Program-made: the position numbers and the translations under genes
Notes under the pieces: model-generated
Seen by the model: only the letters and a program-made list of their open reading frames with translations
Database searches by the model: none
Told to the model about the DNA's origin: nothing
From: Lysobacterales bacterium
GTDB taxonomy: Bacteria; Pseudomonadota; Gammaproteobacteria; Xanthomonadales; Ahniellaceae
Reading direction: 5' to 3'
DNA: 64,000 nucleotides
NCBI GenBank assembly: GCA_016703225.1
Contig: JADJCM010000001.1
Span: forward strand, 1,674,001-1,738,000
Shown here: piece by piece, positions 51,248 through 58,625 of the stretch
How positions within the stretch are numbered: the stretch's first letter is position 1
Layout of the letters: each line of letters opens with the position of its first letter

Positions 51248-52099
51248 ATGCATGTCATCTACAGCGATGCGATGGTGGCGCCGGCGCAGGGGTCGTCGCC
51301 GAGCGCGGCGAAGCCCCGGCCGGTGGTCGACGCGTGGATCGATCTGGATGCGGACATCCGAATCGTGCCGCCGGTGCCGGTGACGATCGACGATTTCTGT
51401 CGCGCGCACGAACGCCAGTTCGTGGAAGGTGTGTTTGCGCAGCGCATCCCGAACGGCTTCGGCACGCGCTCGTCGGATGTGAACCGATCTCTGCCCTACA
51501 CGACCGGAGCGATGCTGACGGCGGCGCGCGTGGCCATGACGCAGAAGACCGCGGTTGCCGCGCCGGTGTCGGGCTTCCACCACGCGCGCTGGAGCGAGTC
51601 GGCGGCGTACTGCACCTTCAATGGACTCATCGTGACTGCACTGGCACTGCGTGCTGAACACCCTGGCTTGCGCGTCGGGATCCTCGACTACGACTACCAC
51701 TATGGCGATGGCACCGACGACATTGTCGACCGCCTCGGCCTGCACTGGATCTCCCACTACAGCGCCGGTCGGACCTTCATGGCGGAATACCAGGCGACCG
51801 CCTTCCTCAATGCCATTCCCGATCATGTCGCGCGCATGGCGAACTGCGGCATCGTGCTCTACCAGGCAGGCGCCGATCCCCACATCGACGATCCACTTGG
51901 CGGCTTCCTCACCACCGCCGAACTCTCCGAGCGCGATCGCCGCGTCTTCCAGGGACTCCATGACCGCGGCATCCCCGTGGCCTGGAACCTCGCCGGCGGC
52001 TACCAGCAGCCGCTGAGCAAGGTTGTCGCGATCCATCGGAACACCTATCGGGCAGCTTCGGCAAACTGCTCGCACAACTCGCGCGCATCGACGTGCTGA
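51248..52099 (+). CDS. Histone deacetylase-family hydrolase, 3' end replaced
   Basis: The product has the HDAC/acetylpolyamine-hydrolase active site. It includes the paired His in SGFHHARWSESA, the zinc ligands in LDYDYHYGDGTDDI and AGADPHIDDPLGG, and the catalytic Tyr in LAGGYQQ. The last natural residues appear to be HRNTYR. The following 14 residues are read from an IS21 istB fragment in another frame, so the C-terminus is altered. The core site is intact, and activity is possible. Confidence 0.82.
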   Translation: MHVIYSDAMVAPAQGSSPSAAKPRPVVDAWIDLDADIRIVPPVPVTIDDFCRAHERQFVEGVFAQRIPNGFGTRSSDVNRSLPYTTGAMLTAARVAMTQKTAVAAPVSGFHHARWSESAAYCTFNGLIVTALALRAEHPGLRVGILDYDYHYGDGTDDIVDRLGLHWISHYSAGRTFMAEYQATAFLNAIPDHVARMANCGIVLYQAGADPHIDDPLGGFLTTAELSERDRRVFQGLHDRGIPVAWNLAGGYQQPLSKVVAIHRNTYRAASANCSHNSRASTC

Positions 52100-52362
52100 T
52101 CCTCGACGACTGGGGCATGACGCCGCTTGATCAGGCAGCGCGCCACGACCTGCTCGAAGTCATCGACGATCGCGCCACCAGCAAGTCGACCATCATCACC
52201 AGCCAGCTACCGATCGATCACTGGCACGCATGGCTGAACGACCCGACCGTCGCCGACGCCATCCTCGACCGACTCGTGCACCGCTCACACCGCATCGCGC
52301 TCAAGGGCGAATCGATGCGCAAAAAACAGCACGAGAAACCCAAAAACGACGACCCATCGTGA
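52051..52362 (+). pseudogene. istB: istB (IS21 helper ATPase) 3' fragment
   Basis: The frame encodes GSFGKLLAQLARIDVLILDDWGMTPLDQAARHDLLEVIDDR, the Walker B region, and STIITSQLPIDHWHAWL, the sensor region. It ends at TGA 52362. The N-terminal half with Walker A is missing, and no istA is present. It abuts the truncated HDAC gene. Confidence 0.85.
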
Positions 52363-52407
52363 CCGACCCGGTTACCATCTGACCAACCGCACAACACTCA
52401 GCACCAC

Positions 52408-52451
52408 CCGGTCACGATCGACCGAAATGACCGGTCACGATCACCGAAATG
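52408..52451. repeat. Terminal repeats of an IS21-like element
   Basis: CCGGTCACGATCgACCGAAATGA and CCGGTCACGATCACCGAAATG follow each other directly. Repeated terminal motifs are typical of IS21 ends. They mark the right end of the decayed element whose istB is at 52051. Confidence 0.7.
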
Positions 52452-52452
52452 C

Positions 52453-52602
52453 GCATCTGCGGACGGAAATGTGTTCGCGGACCTGGGATTTGCGCCGGAA
52501 GAAGCGGCTGCTCTGAAAGCCGAGTCTGCGCGTGTCATTGCCGAGAAGCGTGCGCTGCCGAAGTTGCCCGATCCATCGTCGCGCGCAGATCCCATCCGCT
52601 GA
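52453..52602 (+). pseudogene. Remnant of an HTH (HigA-like) antitoxin N-terminus
   Basis: The frame reads NVFADLGFAPEEAAALKAESARVI and ends at TGA 52602. NVFxDLGF followed by an E-x-hhhKA helix is the usual beginning of a family of XRE antitoxins. No start codon of the right kind and no HTH part remain, and the IS21 end adjoins it. Confidence 0.55.
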
Positions 52603-52771
52603 TGCGCGACTGAACGTCGCGCCGGAAGAAGGGTCGCATGCGCAATGACGATCAGGGTCGGCCAGATCTGCTTATCGATTCGTGGAGCGAGCTGTCCGCG
52701 CTACGCCGCGCATCCGCTGGTGCTGCCCGCCGACTTTGCGAGTTGTGAATAGCTCAGGTAGCGTGTCTCGC

Positions 52772-53038
52772 ATGACTGCAAGCAATCCCCCGAGTGGATC
52801 GATCCCGGCATTGCGGGTGATCGACAACGATGACGAGATCGATCTGGAGTCGCTCGAAGTGCTCAAGGCGTTCTGCCTCGATCCGCTGAGCGATGCGACC
52901 GGCCAGCTGATCGACGCGCACGCGGCGCGTCGCGCGCGACGTGGCTGCCTCACCGCGATCTCGGGCGCTCTGTCAGCGACCGCCTCAATGGCGCCATCCC
53001 GGGATCGGCATAAAGGCGCCACTTCAAGATCGCCGTAA
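52772..53038 (+). CDS. Small protein, paralogue of the 49296 product
   Basis: The 88-aa product contains PALRVIDNDDEIDLESLEVLKAFCLDPLSDATGQLIDAH and RRARRGCLTAI. The first 64 residues align with the 49296 protein. The final part (MAPSRDRHKGATSRSP) is read from a GGCGCCA repeat block and is probably not original. Confidence 0.5.
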   Translation: MTASNPPSGSIPALRVIDNDDEIDLESLEVLKAFCLDPLSDATGQLIDAHAARRARRGCLTAISGALSATASMAPSRDRHKGATSRSP

Positions 53039-53046
53039 TGGCGCCA
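52987..53046. repeat. Three GGCGCCA repeats at 24-25 bp spacing
   Basis: AATGGCGCCA (52987), AAAGGCGCCA (53012) and AATGGCGCCA (53037) are regularly spaced. The pattern resembles the multiple terminal repeats of an IS21-family end, here without the rest of the element. Confidence 0.55.
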
Positions 53047-53214
53047 GGCCAGGATCCCCGAGGCTCTCGATGAAAAGAAAGACCCGATCTCGAATCTGCA
53101 GGACGGCCTCTGGCCACTGCGAGAGGCCGGTTCTGGCGGATCTGGGACAAGAGAAGCGAAACGCGCTTTCGTTCCGCAGCAAAATCCTTGATCGCGAGGG
53201 CCTCGCAGAGGTCG

Positions 53215-53622
53215 TCAGCTTTCAGCGTGAGAAGGACAGCGTGTCACGCGGCCTGCAGGTTGAAAGTTTGTGCGCCGCTGGCCCACCGATAAGAGTGACC
53301 CCGGCGCACCGCACGCGTCGCAGATGCGGAGAGACAGATCGCATGCCAGATCGATCATCGCCCGCTGGCGCTCTGTACTGGACTTGCGCGTGTAGAAGCG
53401 AAGACCGCCGATCTTCTCCTTGATCTGCGTCGCGATGACCTGCGGCGCACCGTCCAAATCGGTCTCGCGCTGGAGTCGTGCGCAGAGCGTGTCGATCAGG
53501 TGAAACCAACCGTTGCCGGTTTCGATGCCTCGGTCCATTGCCGATTCCGTTTCGGGCGACGAGCGCTCCTGAAAGATCAGTGGGTAGCGTTCGAACAGTT
53601 CCTGCTGCCGATCCGCATCCAT
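53215..53622 (-). CDS. Small Cys-containing hypothetical protein
   Basis: The 135-aa product has GIETGNGWFHLIDTLCARLQ, then IATQIKEKIGGLRFYTRKSSTERQRAMIDLACDLSLRICDACGAPG. It ends in a C-x-S-H segment (TRCPSHAES), giving a possible zinc site of CxxC plus Cys and His. This pattern occurs in phage and island proteins of unknown function. It lies 239 nt beyond the DUF2779 gene on the same strand and could be the last member of that gene group. Confidence 0.55.
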   Translation of the reverse strand: MDADRQQELFERYPLIFQERSSPETESAMDRGIETGNGWFHLIDTLCARLQRETDLDGAPQVIATQIKEKIGGLRFYTRKSSTERQRAMIDLACDLSLRICDACGAPGSLLSVGQRRTNFQPAGRVTRCPSHAES

Positions 53623-53861
53623 CAGGCGTGCACCTTTGTGGCGACAGACGGGTTCGAATTCCCGACTCGCCGGTCGTGGCCGCCGGAATCCAGTCCACGT
53701 ATGGAGCGATTGCGGCTGGAGTGGATGGGGGCAGAAAGTATTCGAGCTGTTGGCATGGCGGTCCTCGTAACCTCGAGGGAGGCGTATGGCGGGTTGCGCC
53801 TCTCCTATTTGCGGCGCCACGGTCGTCGCATGAGCTGCGATTGGTCGCAGAGCGGCATGCT

Positions 53862-55382
53862 TCACGTTTCATGAGCGGCGCCGTTCCAATGCGCAAGCCG
53901 AACCATCGCCCAGGTGTCGCGCTCGCAGTACGTCAGCAGTGCCTGCCGCAACGCCTCGCGCTCGACATCCGAGACGCTCGACGAGATCGCGCGCAGATAG
54001 GCCTCCTGCGCCGCACCGCCGTCGCCCACGTCGAGATTCGAATAATCGAGATCGGGCGCGATCGTCGGAAGGACGGCCTTGATCGACCATGAGCCCATCA
54101 TGGCCGGGTGGTAGTAGTGCTCGCGGTAGATGGGCAACAGGTCGACCATGCGGTCGATGATGTTGTTCAGTGCACTGGCATGTCGCGGAAACATCTCGGC
54201 CAACTCGCGAATGCGAGTCGCTTCGAACGACTGGTTCCAGACCAGGACGGCGCCTTTCTTGCCTGCCGCCTGCAGCAGCGCCTTGACGAAGGATGGCAGC
54301 GGCGACTGGCCGCTCAGATCGAGAAAGGCATGATGGGTGAACTCGCCCCGCGCTCGTTCGACGTGGCACGAGAACTGAAACGGCACCTGCTGGAACGGCC
54401 TCGTCCCGATCCACCGAGGCACCACGAAGCCGATCGTCTCGAAGTCGAGGTAGTGCCTCGGATAGGGGATCTTGGCCAGTGTTCTGAACAGTTTCGGGGC
54501 AATGTCGGGAACACCCTTCGCGGTCGCCGCGGCGACGCGTCGGTGGTTGTCATTGCGAAGCTCGGTCAGGGGCACATCACGGACATCCATCCAGCCCCGC
54601 GCACGCAACTGCTCAAGCAGCGCCTTCCCTGCCCTCGGCAGGATGCTGATCGGGAATTCCGGACCCGGTGGCTCCTGTGCGCGACAGTGATCGAGGAAGG
54701 GACACTCATACGGACTGCCGCAATGATCGCCAGTCAGGATGGCCGGTAGCGGGCCGGCCGCAACGGTCTTCAGCGACTCGACGATGCCCGGGATCTCGGG
54801 GACGAGAGCATTCACCTCCGCCGTGACCTCCTCGACCTTGAGTAGCCCGCGGTAGTCGTTCTCCCGTTGATAGACGAACTCGCTGTCGACATGCGCATGC
54901 AGGACGCGAACGACCGGGCGGCCCGATTCGCGCGCGACCCAAGTCTGGATGGCGCAGTCCCACAGGTGTTCGTCCTTGACCGAGGTGGTCGACTTCACCT
55001 CGATCAAGGTATCGCCGTCCGCATCCCTTCGGAACGCATCGACCCTGACGCGAACATCGTCATGGGAGAACCCCGGCTCGAACAGCATCCCGACTTCGGA
55101 TCGCGGCCTGGACAAGTGCTCGGCGGTCTCGGACAGCGCTTCCTTCACATGCAGATGATCCGCCGCGACCAGCATTCCGCCGCCGAGTAGTTCGCGCGCC
55201 AGTTCACCGAAGCGCGTGCCCTCGTCCAGCCGGGCCTGCGCCGCGGGCGACCAGTTCGATTGGTCGGACTCATGGAGCTCCAGCCACAACCGCTTGTGAC
55301 ATTGGCGCCCGGACTGGATGCGCGACTTCGACAATCGAATCATGTTGGGCTGCCGTGGAGCCGAAGGCGGCGTGGACGTCAC
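53862..55382 (-). CDS. DUF2779 protein: Cas4/RecB-like nuclease plus DEDD-like exonuclease domain
   Basis: The 506-aa product has two nuclease-like halves. The first resembles Cas4/RecB: Cys28 in RQCHKRLW, Asp115 in RVRVDAF, Glu128-x-Lys130 in TLIEVKSTT, and a late Cys cluster (Cys221, 227, 233) that could hold an Fe-S cluster. The second resembles an RNase H-fold 3'-5' exonuclease: Asp313-x-Glu315 in HYLDFETIGF, LVWNQSFEATRI, and Asp489 in TYCERDT. It is the last tightly coupled gene of the operon; its start overlaps the WYL gene stop (ATGA). A role in attacking foreign DNA or RNA is inferred. MIRLSKSR at residue 14 is an alternative start. Confidence 0.8.
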   Translation of the reverse strand: MTSTPPSAPRQPNMIRLSKSRIQSGRQCHKRLWLELHESDQSNWSPAAQARLDEGTRFGELARELLGGGMLVAADHLHVKEALSETAEHLSRPRSEVGMLFEPGFSHDDVRVRVDAFRRDADGDTLIEVKSTTSVKDEHLWDCAIQTWVARESGRPVVRVLHAHVDSEFVYQRENDYRGLLKVEEVTAEVNALVPEIPGIVESLKTVAAGPLPAILTGDHCGSPYECPFLDHCRAQEPPGPEFPISILPRAGKALLEQLRARGWMDVRDVPLTELRNDNHRRVAAATAKGVPDIAPKLFRTLAKIPYPRHYLDFETIGFVVPRWIGTRPFQQVPFQFSCHVERARGEFTHHAFLDLSGQSPLPSFVKALLQAAGKKGAVLVWNQSFEATRIRELAEMFPRHASALNNIIDRMVDLLPIYREHYYHPAMMGSWSIKAVLPTIAPDLDYSNLDVGDGGAAQEAYLRAISSSVSDVEREALRQALLTYCERDTWAMVRLAHWNGAAHET

Positions 55383-56419
55383 GGGCGCTTCCTCTTGCGA
55401 CTCGACGCGATCGGCGTGGCATAGGCTTCGGCTGCGTCGGCCAGCCGCCCCGCGATCTCCTTGCGCAGGGACGCGGGTTTCAGGATCTCGATGTCATCCG
55501 CCTGCGACAGGATCCACCAATGCAGCTGCCAGGTGTGTCGGACGGTGGCCGTGACCTTGAATTCATCGCCGATCGCCTGGAGCGTCATGTCGCGCGACAG
55601 GGGTGTCTCGGCAAGGTGGCGGGCCAGCGAGGACGAGACTATCGCGACCAGCTGGATAGGCGTGCCGTCGCCGAACTCCATGGCACCCGAGTCGACGTAG
55701 GCGTCGAGATCGAATCCGCGCGGACGTTTGGCGGGAACGCCCAGTCGCTCCACCGACTTCATCCGGTGCAGTGCCAGCAGGCGCGGATCGGTGTAGTCGA
55801 AGGCCGTGGCGACCAGATAGGTGCTCTGTCCGCGCAGGACGATGCCGAGCGGGTGCAGCCGCAAGGGCTTGTGTGTCTCGTCGTCGGCGCTGCAATAGGC
55901 GACCTCGATCTGTTCGCCCTCGAGTAGCGCTTCCTGCACCGACTCCAGAACGCCTTCCGGAATCGTTGGTGGCAGCAGGTGCAATGCGGGTGCCACGACC
56001 TTGATCTTCTGGAGCCAGCGCGAGCTCCGATTGGACGGACCCAGGGCGGCGAGCTTGTCGACGGCTTGCCGGAAACGGCTCGTCAGCACGCGGATCATGG
56101 TCGCGGGCAAGGCGGGCTTCAGGTACTGCTCGATCAGTGCCAGCGACAACGCCTCGCCGACGTCCATCCCGGGCATGTCGACTCGTGCGTGGTCGGCCCA
56201 TCGCCAGCCATAGGGCTTGGATCGCTCGTCCACGACGATCGGAAACAGGGTGGTCAACTTGCGCAGGTCGCGTTCAACGGTGCGCTTGTCGACCGCATAA
56301 CCCAAGTCGATCAAGGACTGGGTGAGTCGTCCGGCCGATGCACCCGTCCCGCGCGACGGGAGCAGTTTCAGCATCTCCCACTGGCGCGCGACGACGTCCT
56401 GCTTGTTGTTGTCAGCCAT
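55379..56419 (-). CDS. WYL-domain transcriptional regulator
   Basis: The 346-aa protein has an N-terminal winged helix (RQWEMLKLLP and KRTVERDLRKLTTLFPIVV). A WYL domain follows with PLRLHPLGIVLRGQSTYLVATAFDYTDPRLLALHRM, and then a WCX-like C-terminus. Such proteins (BrxR and CapW are examples) commonly repress phage-defence operons and sense nucleic acids or nucleotides. Here it sits inside the operon, 33 nt after the DUF262 gene and coupled to DUF2779. Confidence 0.88.
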   Translation of the reverse strand: MADNNKQDVVARQWEMLKLLPSRGTGASAGRLTQSLIDLGYAVDKRTVERDLRKLTTLFPIVVDERSKPYGWRWADHARVDMPGMDVGEALSLALIEQYLKPALPATMIRVLTSRFRQAVDKLAALGPSNRSSRWLQKIKVVAPALHLLPPTIPEGVLESVQEALLEGEQIEVAYCSADDETHKPLRLHPLGIVLRGQSTYLVATAFDYTDPRLLALHRMKSVERLGVPAKRPRGFDLDAYVDSGAMEFGDGTPIQLVAIVSSSLARHLAETPLSRDMTLQAIGDEFKVTATVRHTWQLHWWILSQADDIEILKPASLRKEIAGRLADAAEAYATPIASSRKRKRP

Positions 56420-56452
56420 CGCTCACCTACAGCGTGATCCCGAGCAAGCTCA

Positions 56453-58288
56453 CTAGTCGCGAGCATTCAGTTCATTGCTTTCGCCGCCGCCCAGTCTCTT
56501 GAGGATGCCGGACAAGTGCCGGGATCGTTTTTCAACGAAGGTTCGGAACGACGCAAATTCAAGTGGCGCGTCAGCAGGGATCAGCAGTCCGTCAAGGCTG
56601 AGCCCCTCTTGTTCCTGAAGCCAATCAGCAAAGGGTCGATCTTGCTTCGATTTGTTTCTGGACTCCTCTAAGAGGTGGAGGTTGACGATGCTGTTCCAGT
56701 TCTCGTGGTTCTGGAAGTACTCAAGCGCCTCTGGCTTTCCTTTCAGAAATTCACACCGAGACAGCCTGTCCTGATTGAAAGATGCCGCTGGATGAATGTG
56801 GTCTTTCTGCAGCGCTCGCGTGTAGTCAAGATCCGGCATCAGCAGGGCCAGGATCGAGAAGCAGGACGCATCATCTTTCTGGGTTTTGAGCAACCGACGG
56901 ATGAAGTCATCATCAAAAAGCAGATCCTTGCTGTGCCCCCGGTAGTCTTCGATGATCTTCGTCAGCGGGAATGAATCTGCCGCCATGTTGGCTTTGATGA
57001 TCTTGCGCAAGTTTGTCAGCAGAGCATCACCTTGGCCGCCGAAAACGCCCTTGAGCAGCGACATGTGCAACCACTGCCGGATCAGTTTCCGATCTTGTAT
57101 GTGAAATGCCTGCTTGTTGATGCTTGAGAACACTCCCTTCTTGCCAGCGGAGGCGTCGCGCCCCCTGTGATATAGGTAGTAGGCAATGGGAATGGCTGCA
57201 TTCTTTGCACGTAGAGATGCGTCGTTGAGGCCGAACGACCGGATCAATCGAAAGGTCTCCAAGATGGACGCGCCGATCTCGTCCCACTCGCTCTCGATTC
57301 GGGCAACCTGCTCACCGGCGAAATTCTCAACCTTGAAACGAATGTCGGCATCCGTCAAAGCCAGCGCTGCCTTCAGAATCCAGTCGCGATCAATGGAGAA
57401 CTCCATGTCTGAGCCAAACCTGATCTTGTCCACCAGATCGTCGATCTGTTGACGCGCGTCATTCTTCCAATTCGCGATAGCAATCGACATCAGCAAATCT
57501 GAGAAAGACAGTGGCGTGCCTCCGTGGTTGGTGCGGATGAAAATGTCCAGGACGTGGTCGATTTTCTGACTGGTCTCGTTGTAGTAGTGAATCAGGGTGT
57601 CGCGCCGAACGGCGAAATAGAGCCGCGTCAGTGTTTTTCTGGCATACGCGTTTGACGACATGCCAACCTTTTCGAGATAGGCCATAACTACGTCCAGCAC
57701 CTGATCGGCCGTCTCCGCCTCGTCGAAATCCAGCACATCACCGACAAGAAACCAGCATTTCCAATCGGTCGCTTTCTCACGCTCTTGTTCTGTCAGGAAA
57801 GAGAACTCATACGACATCATCTCCTCGTTTCGCTCTTCGTCCAGAGGCTCAGTGATATTTAGATACAACCGTCTGGGTGGCAGGATGGAATCATCTTGAG
57901 TCTTGGGCCACCACTTGCGTGGCAACCTGTACGCGTAGGTCCCTTTCAGGCCGATGTACAGCGAGGTCAGTCGCTGCTGGCCATCGATGACGGCCCGGAA
58001 GTTCCCGTGCCCCTTGGTATCGAAGTCAGGATTGTTCTCGCCGAAACGTTCGCAGTATTTTTCAAGGAACTGGTAGAAGCGGAAGTTGCTCTTGACCTCC
58101 GCGTCAGTTACCTCCCAGAACATGAAGGTGTTGATGGGGTAGCCGCGCATGATCGAATCGAACAACACTTCGATCTGGGATGTGCTCCATGTGAACTTTC
58201 GCTGTATCGCGGGCAAGAGATAACGACGCGAGACAATATTGTTGATGGCCTTTCCGATGGAAATGGCTTTTTCGTATTCCCCTGACAT
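56453..58288 (-). CDS. DUF262/DUF1524 GmrSD-like protein
   Basis: The 611-aa product has the DUF262 ParB-like NTPase/nuclease start: IVSRRYLLPAIQRKFTW and the DGQQR motif at residues 102-106 (AVIDGQQRLTSL). The C-terminal DUF1524 His-Me (HNH) nuclease contains KDHIHP at about 495-500, then NSIVNLHLLEESRNKSK. GmrSD proteins cut modified phage DNA; SspE and related proteins share the fold. The gene is visibly more AT-rich than its neighbours, which suggests separate acquisition. It lies between the small 68-aa gene and the WYL regulator. Confidence 0.88.
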   Translation of the reverse strand: MSGEYEKAISIGKAINNIVSRRYLLPAIQRKFTWSTSQIEVLFDSIMRGYPINTFMFWEVTDAEVKSNFRFYQFLEKYCERFGENNPDFDTKGHGNFRAVIDGQQRLTSLYIGLKGTYAYRLPRKWWPKTQDDSILPPRRLYLNITEPLDEERNEEMMSYEFSFLTEQEREKATDWKCWFLVGDVLDFDEAETADQVLDVVMAYLEKVGMSSNAYARKTLTRLYFAVRRDTLIHYYNETSQKIDHVLDIFIRTNHGGTPLSFSDLLMSIAIANWKNDARQQIDDLVDKIRFGSDMEFSIDRDWILKAALALTDADIRFKVENFAGEQVARIESEWDEIGASILETFRLIRSFGLNDASLRAKNAAIPIAYYLYHRGRDASAGKKGVFSSINKQAFHIQDRKLIRQWLHMSLLKGVFGGQGDALLTNLRKIIKANMAADSFPLTKIIEDYRGHSKDLLFDDDFIRRLLKTQKDDASCFSILALLMPDLDYTRALQKDHIHPAASFNQDRLSRCEFLKGKPEALEYFQNHENWNSIVNLHLLEESRNKSKQDRPFADWLQEQEGLSLDGLLIPADAPLEFASFRTFVEKRSRHLSGILKRLGGGESNELNARD

Positions 58289-58374
58289 TGAAGGTCCTTG
58301 TCTTGGTTAGATTTTGGCGAACTCATCGTCAATACAGCAGAAGCACGTGAAGCCGCCTGAGACCTCCGCGCCGG

Positions 58375-58581
58375 TCAAGCTTCAACCGTCAACTCTACCG
58401 GACCGAGTGGGAACTGGGCGCTCCCTACCCTCAAGATTGCTTCGGGTTCCATTGCGCTGCCGACATGGATTTCCAGAACGTATCCGCTGGGCTCGCTGTC
58501 CGCGTCGACTTCAGCCAGAGTGCATCGTCTGACGTTGCTCAGCAATTCGTCCACTTGTTGTCTGGATAACTCAATCTTCAT
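58375..58581 (-). CDS. Small acidic protein between AAA+ and DUF262 genes
   Basis: The 68-aa product begins MKIELSRQQVDELLSNVRRC and continues SGYVLEIHVGSAMEP and LGPVELTVEA. It has an acidic, mixed alpha/beta composition. A GGAG site precedes ATG 58581. It lies 44 nt after the AAA+ gene and 86 nt before DUF262, so it is probably co-transcribed. Family and role are unknown. Confidence 0.6.
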   Translation of the reverse strand: MKIELSRQQVDELLSNVRRCTLAEVDADSEPSGYVLEIHVGSAMEPEAILRVGSAQFPLGPVELTVEA

Positions 58582-58625
58582 GTCTTGCTCCTCGAATTAT
58601 GGCCATGCCGGTCGTTCTCGCACGG

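Noticed and set aside
53640..53670. A tRNA T-arm-like sequence gggttcgaattcccg
   Set aside because: No acceptor, D or anticodon stems can be built around it; it is a short palindrome in non-coding DNA.
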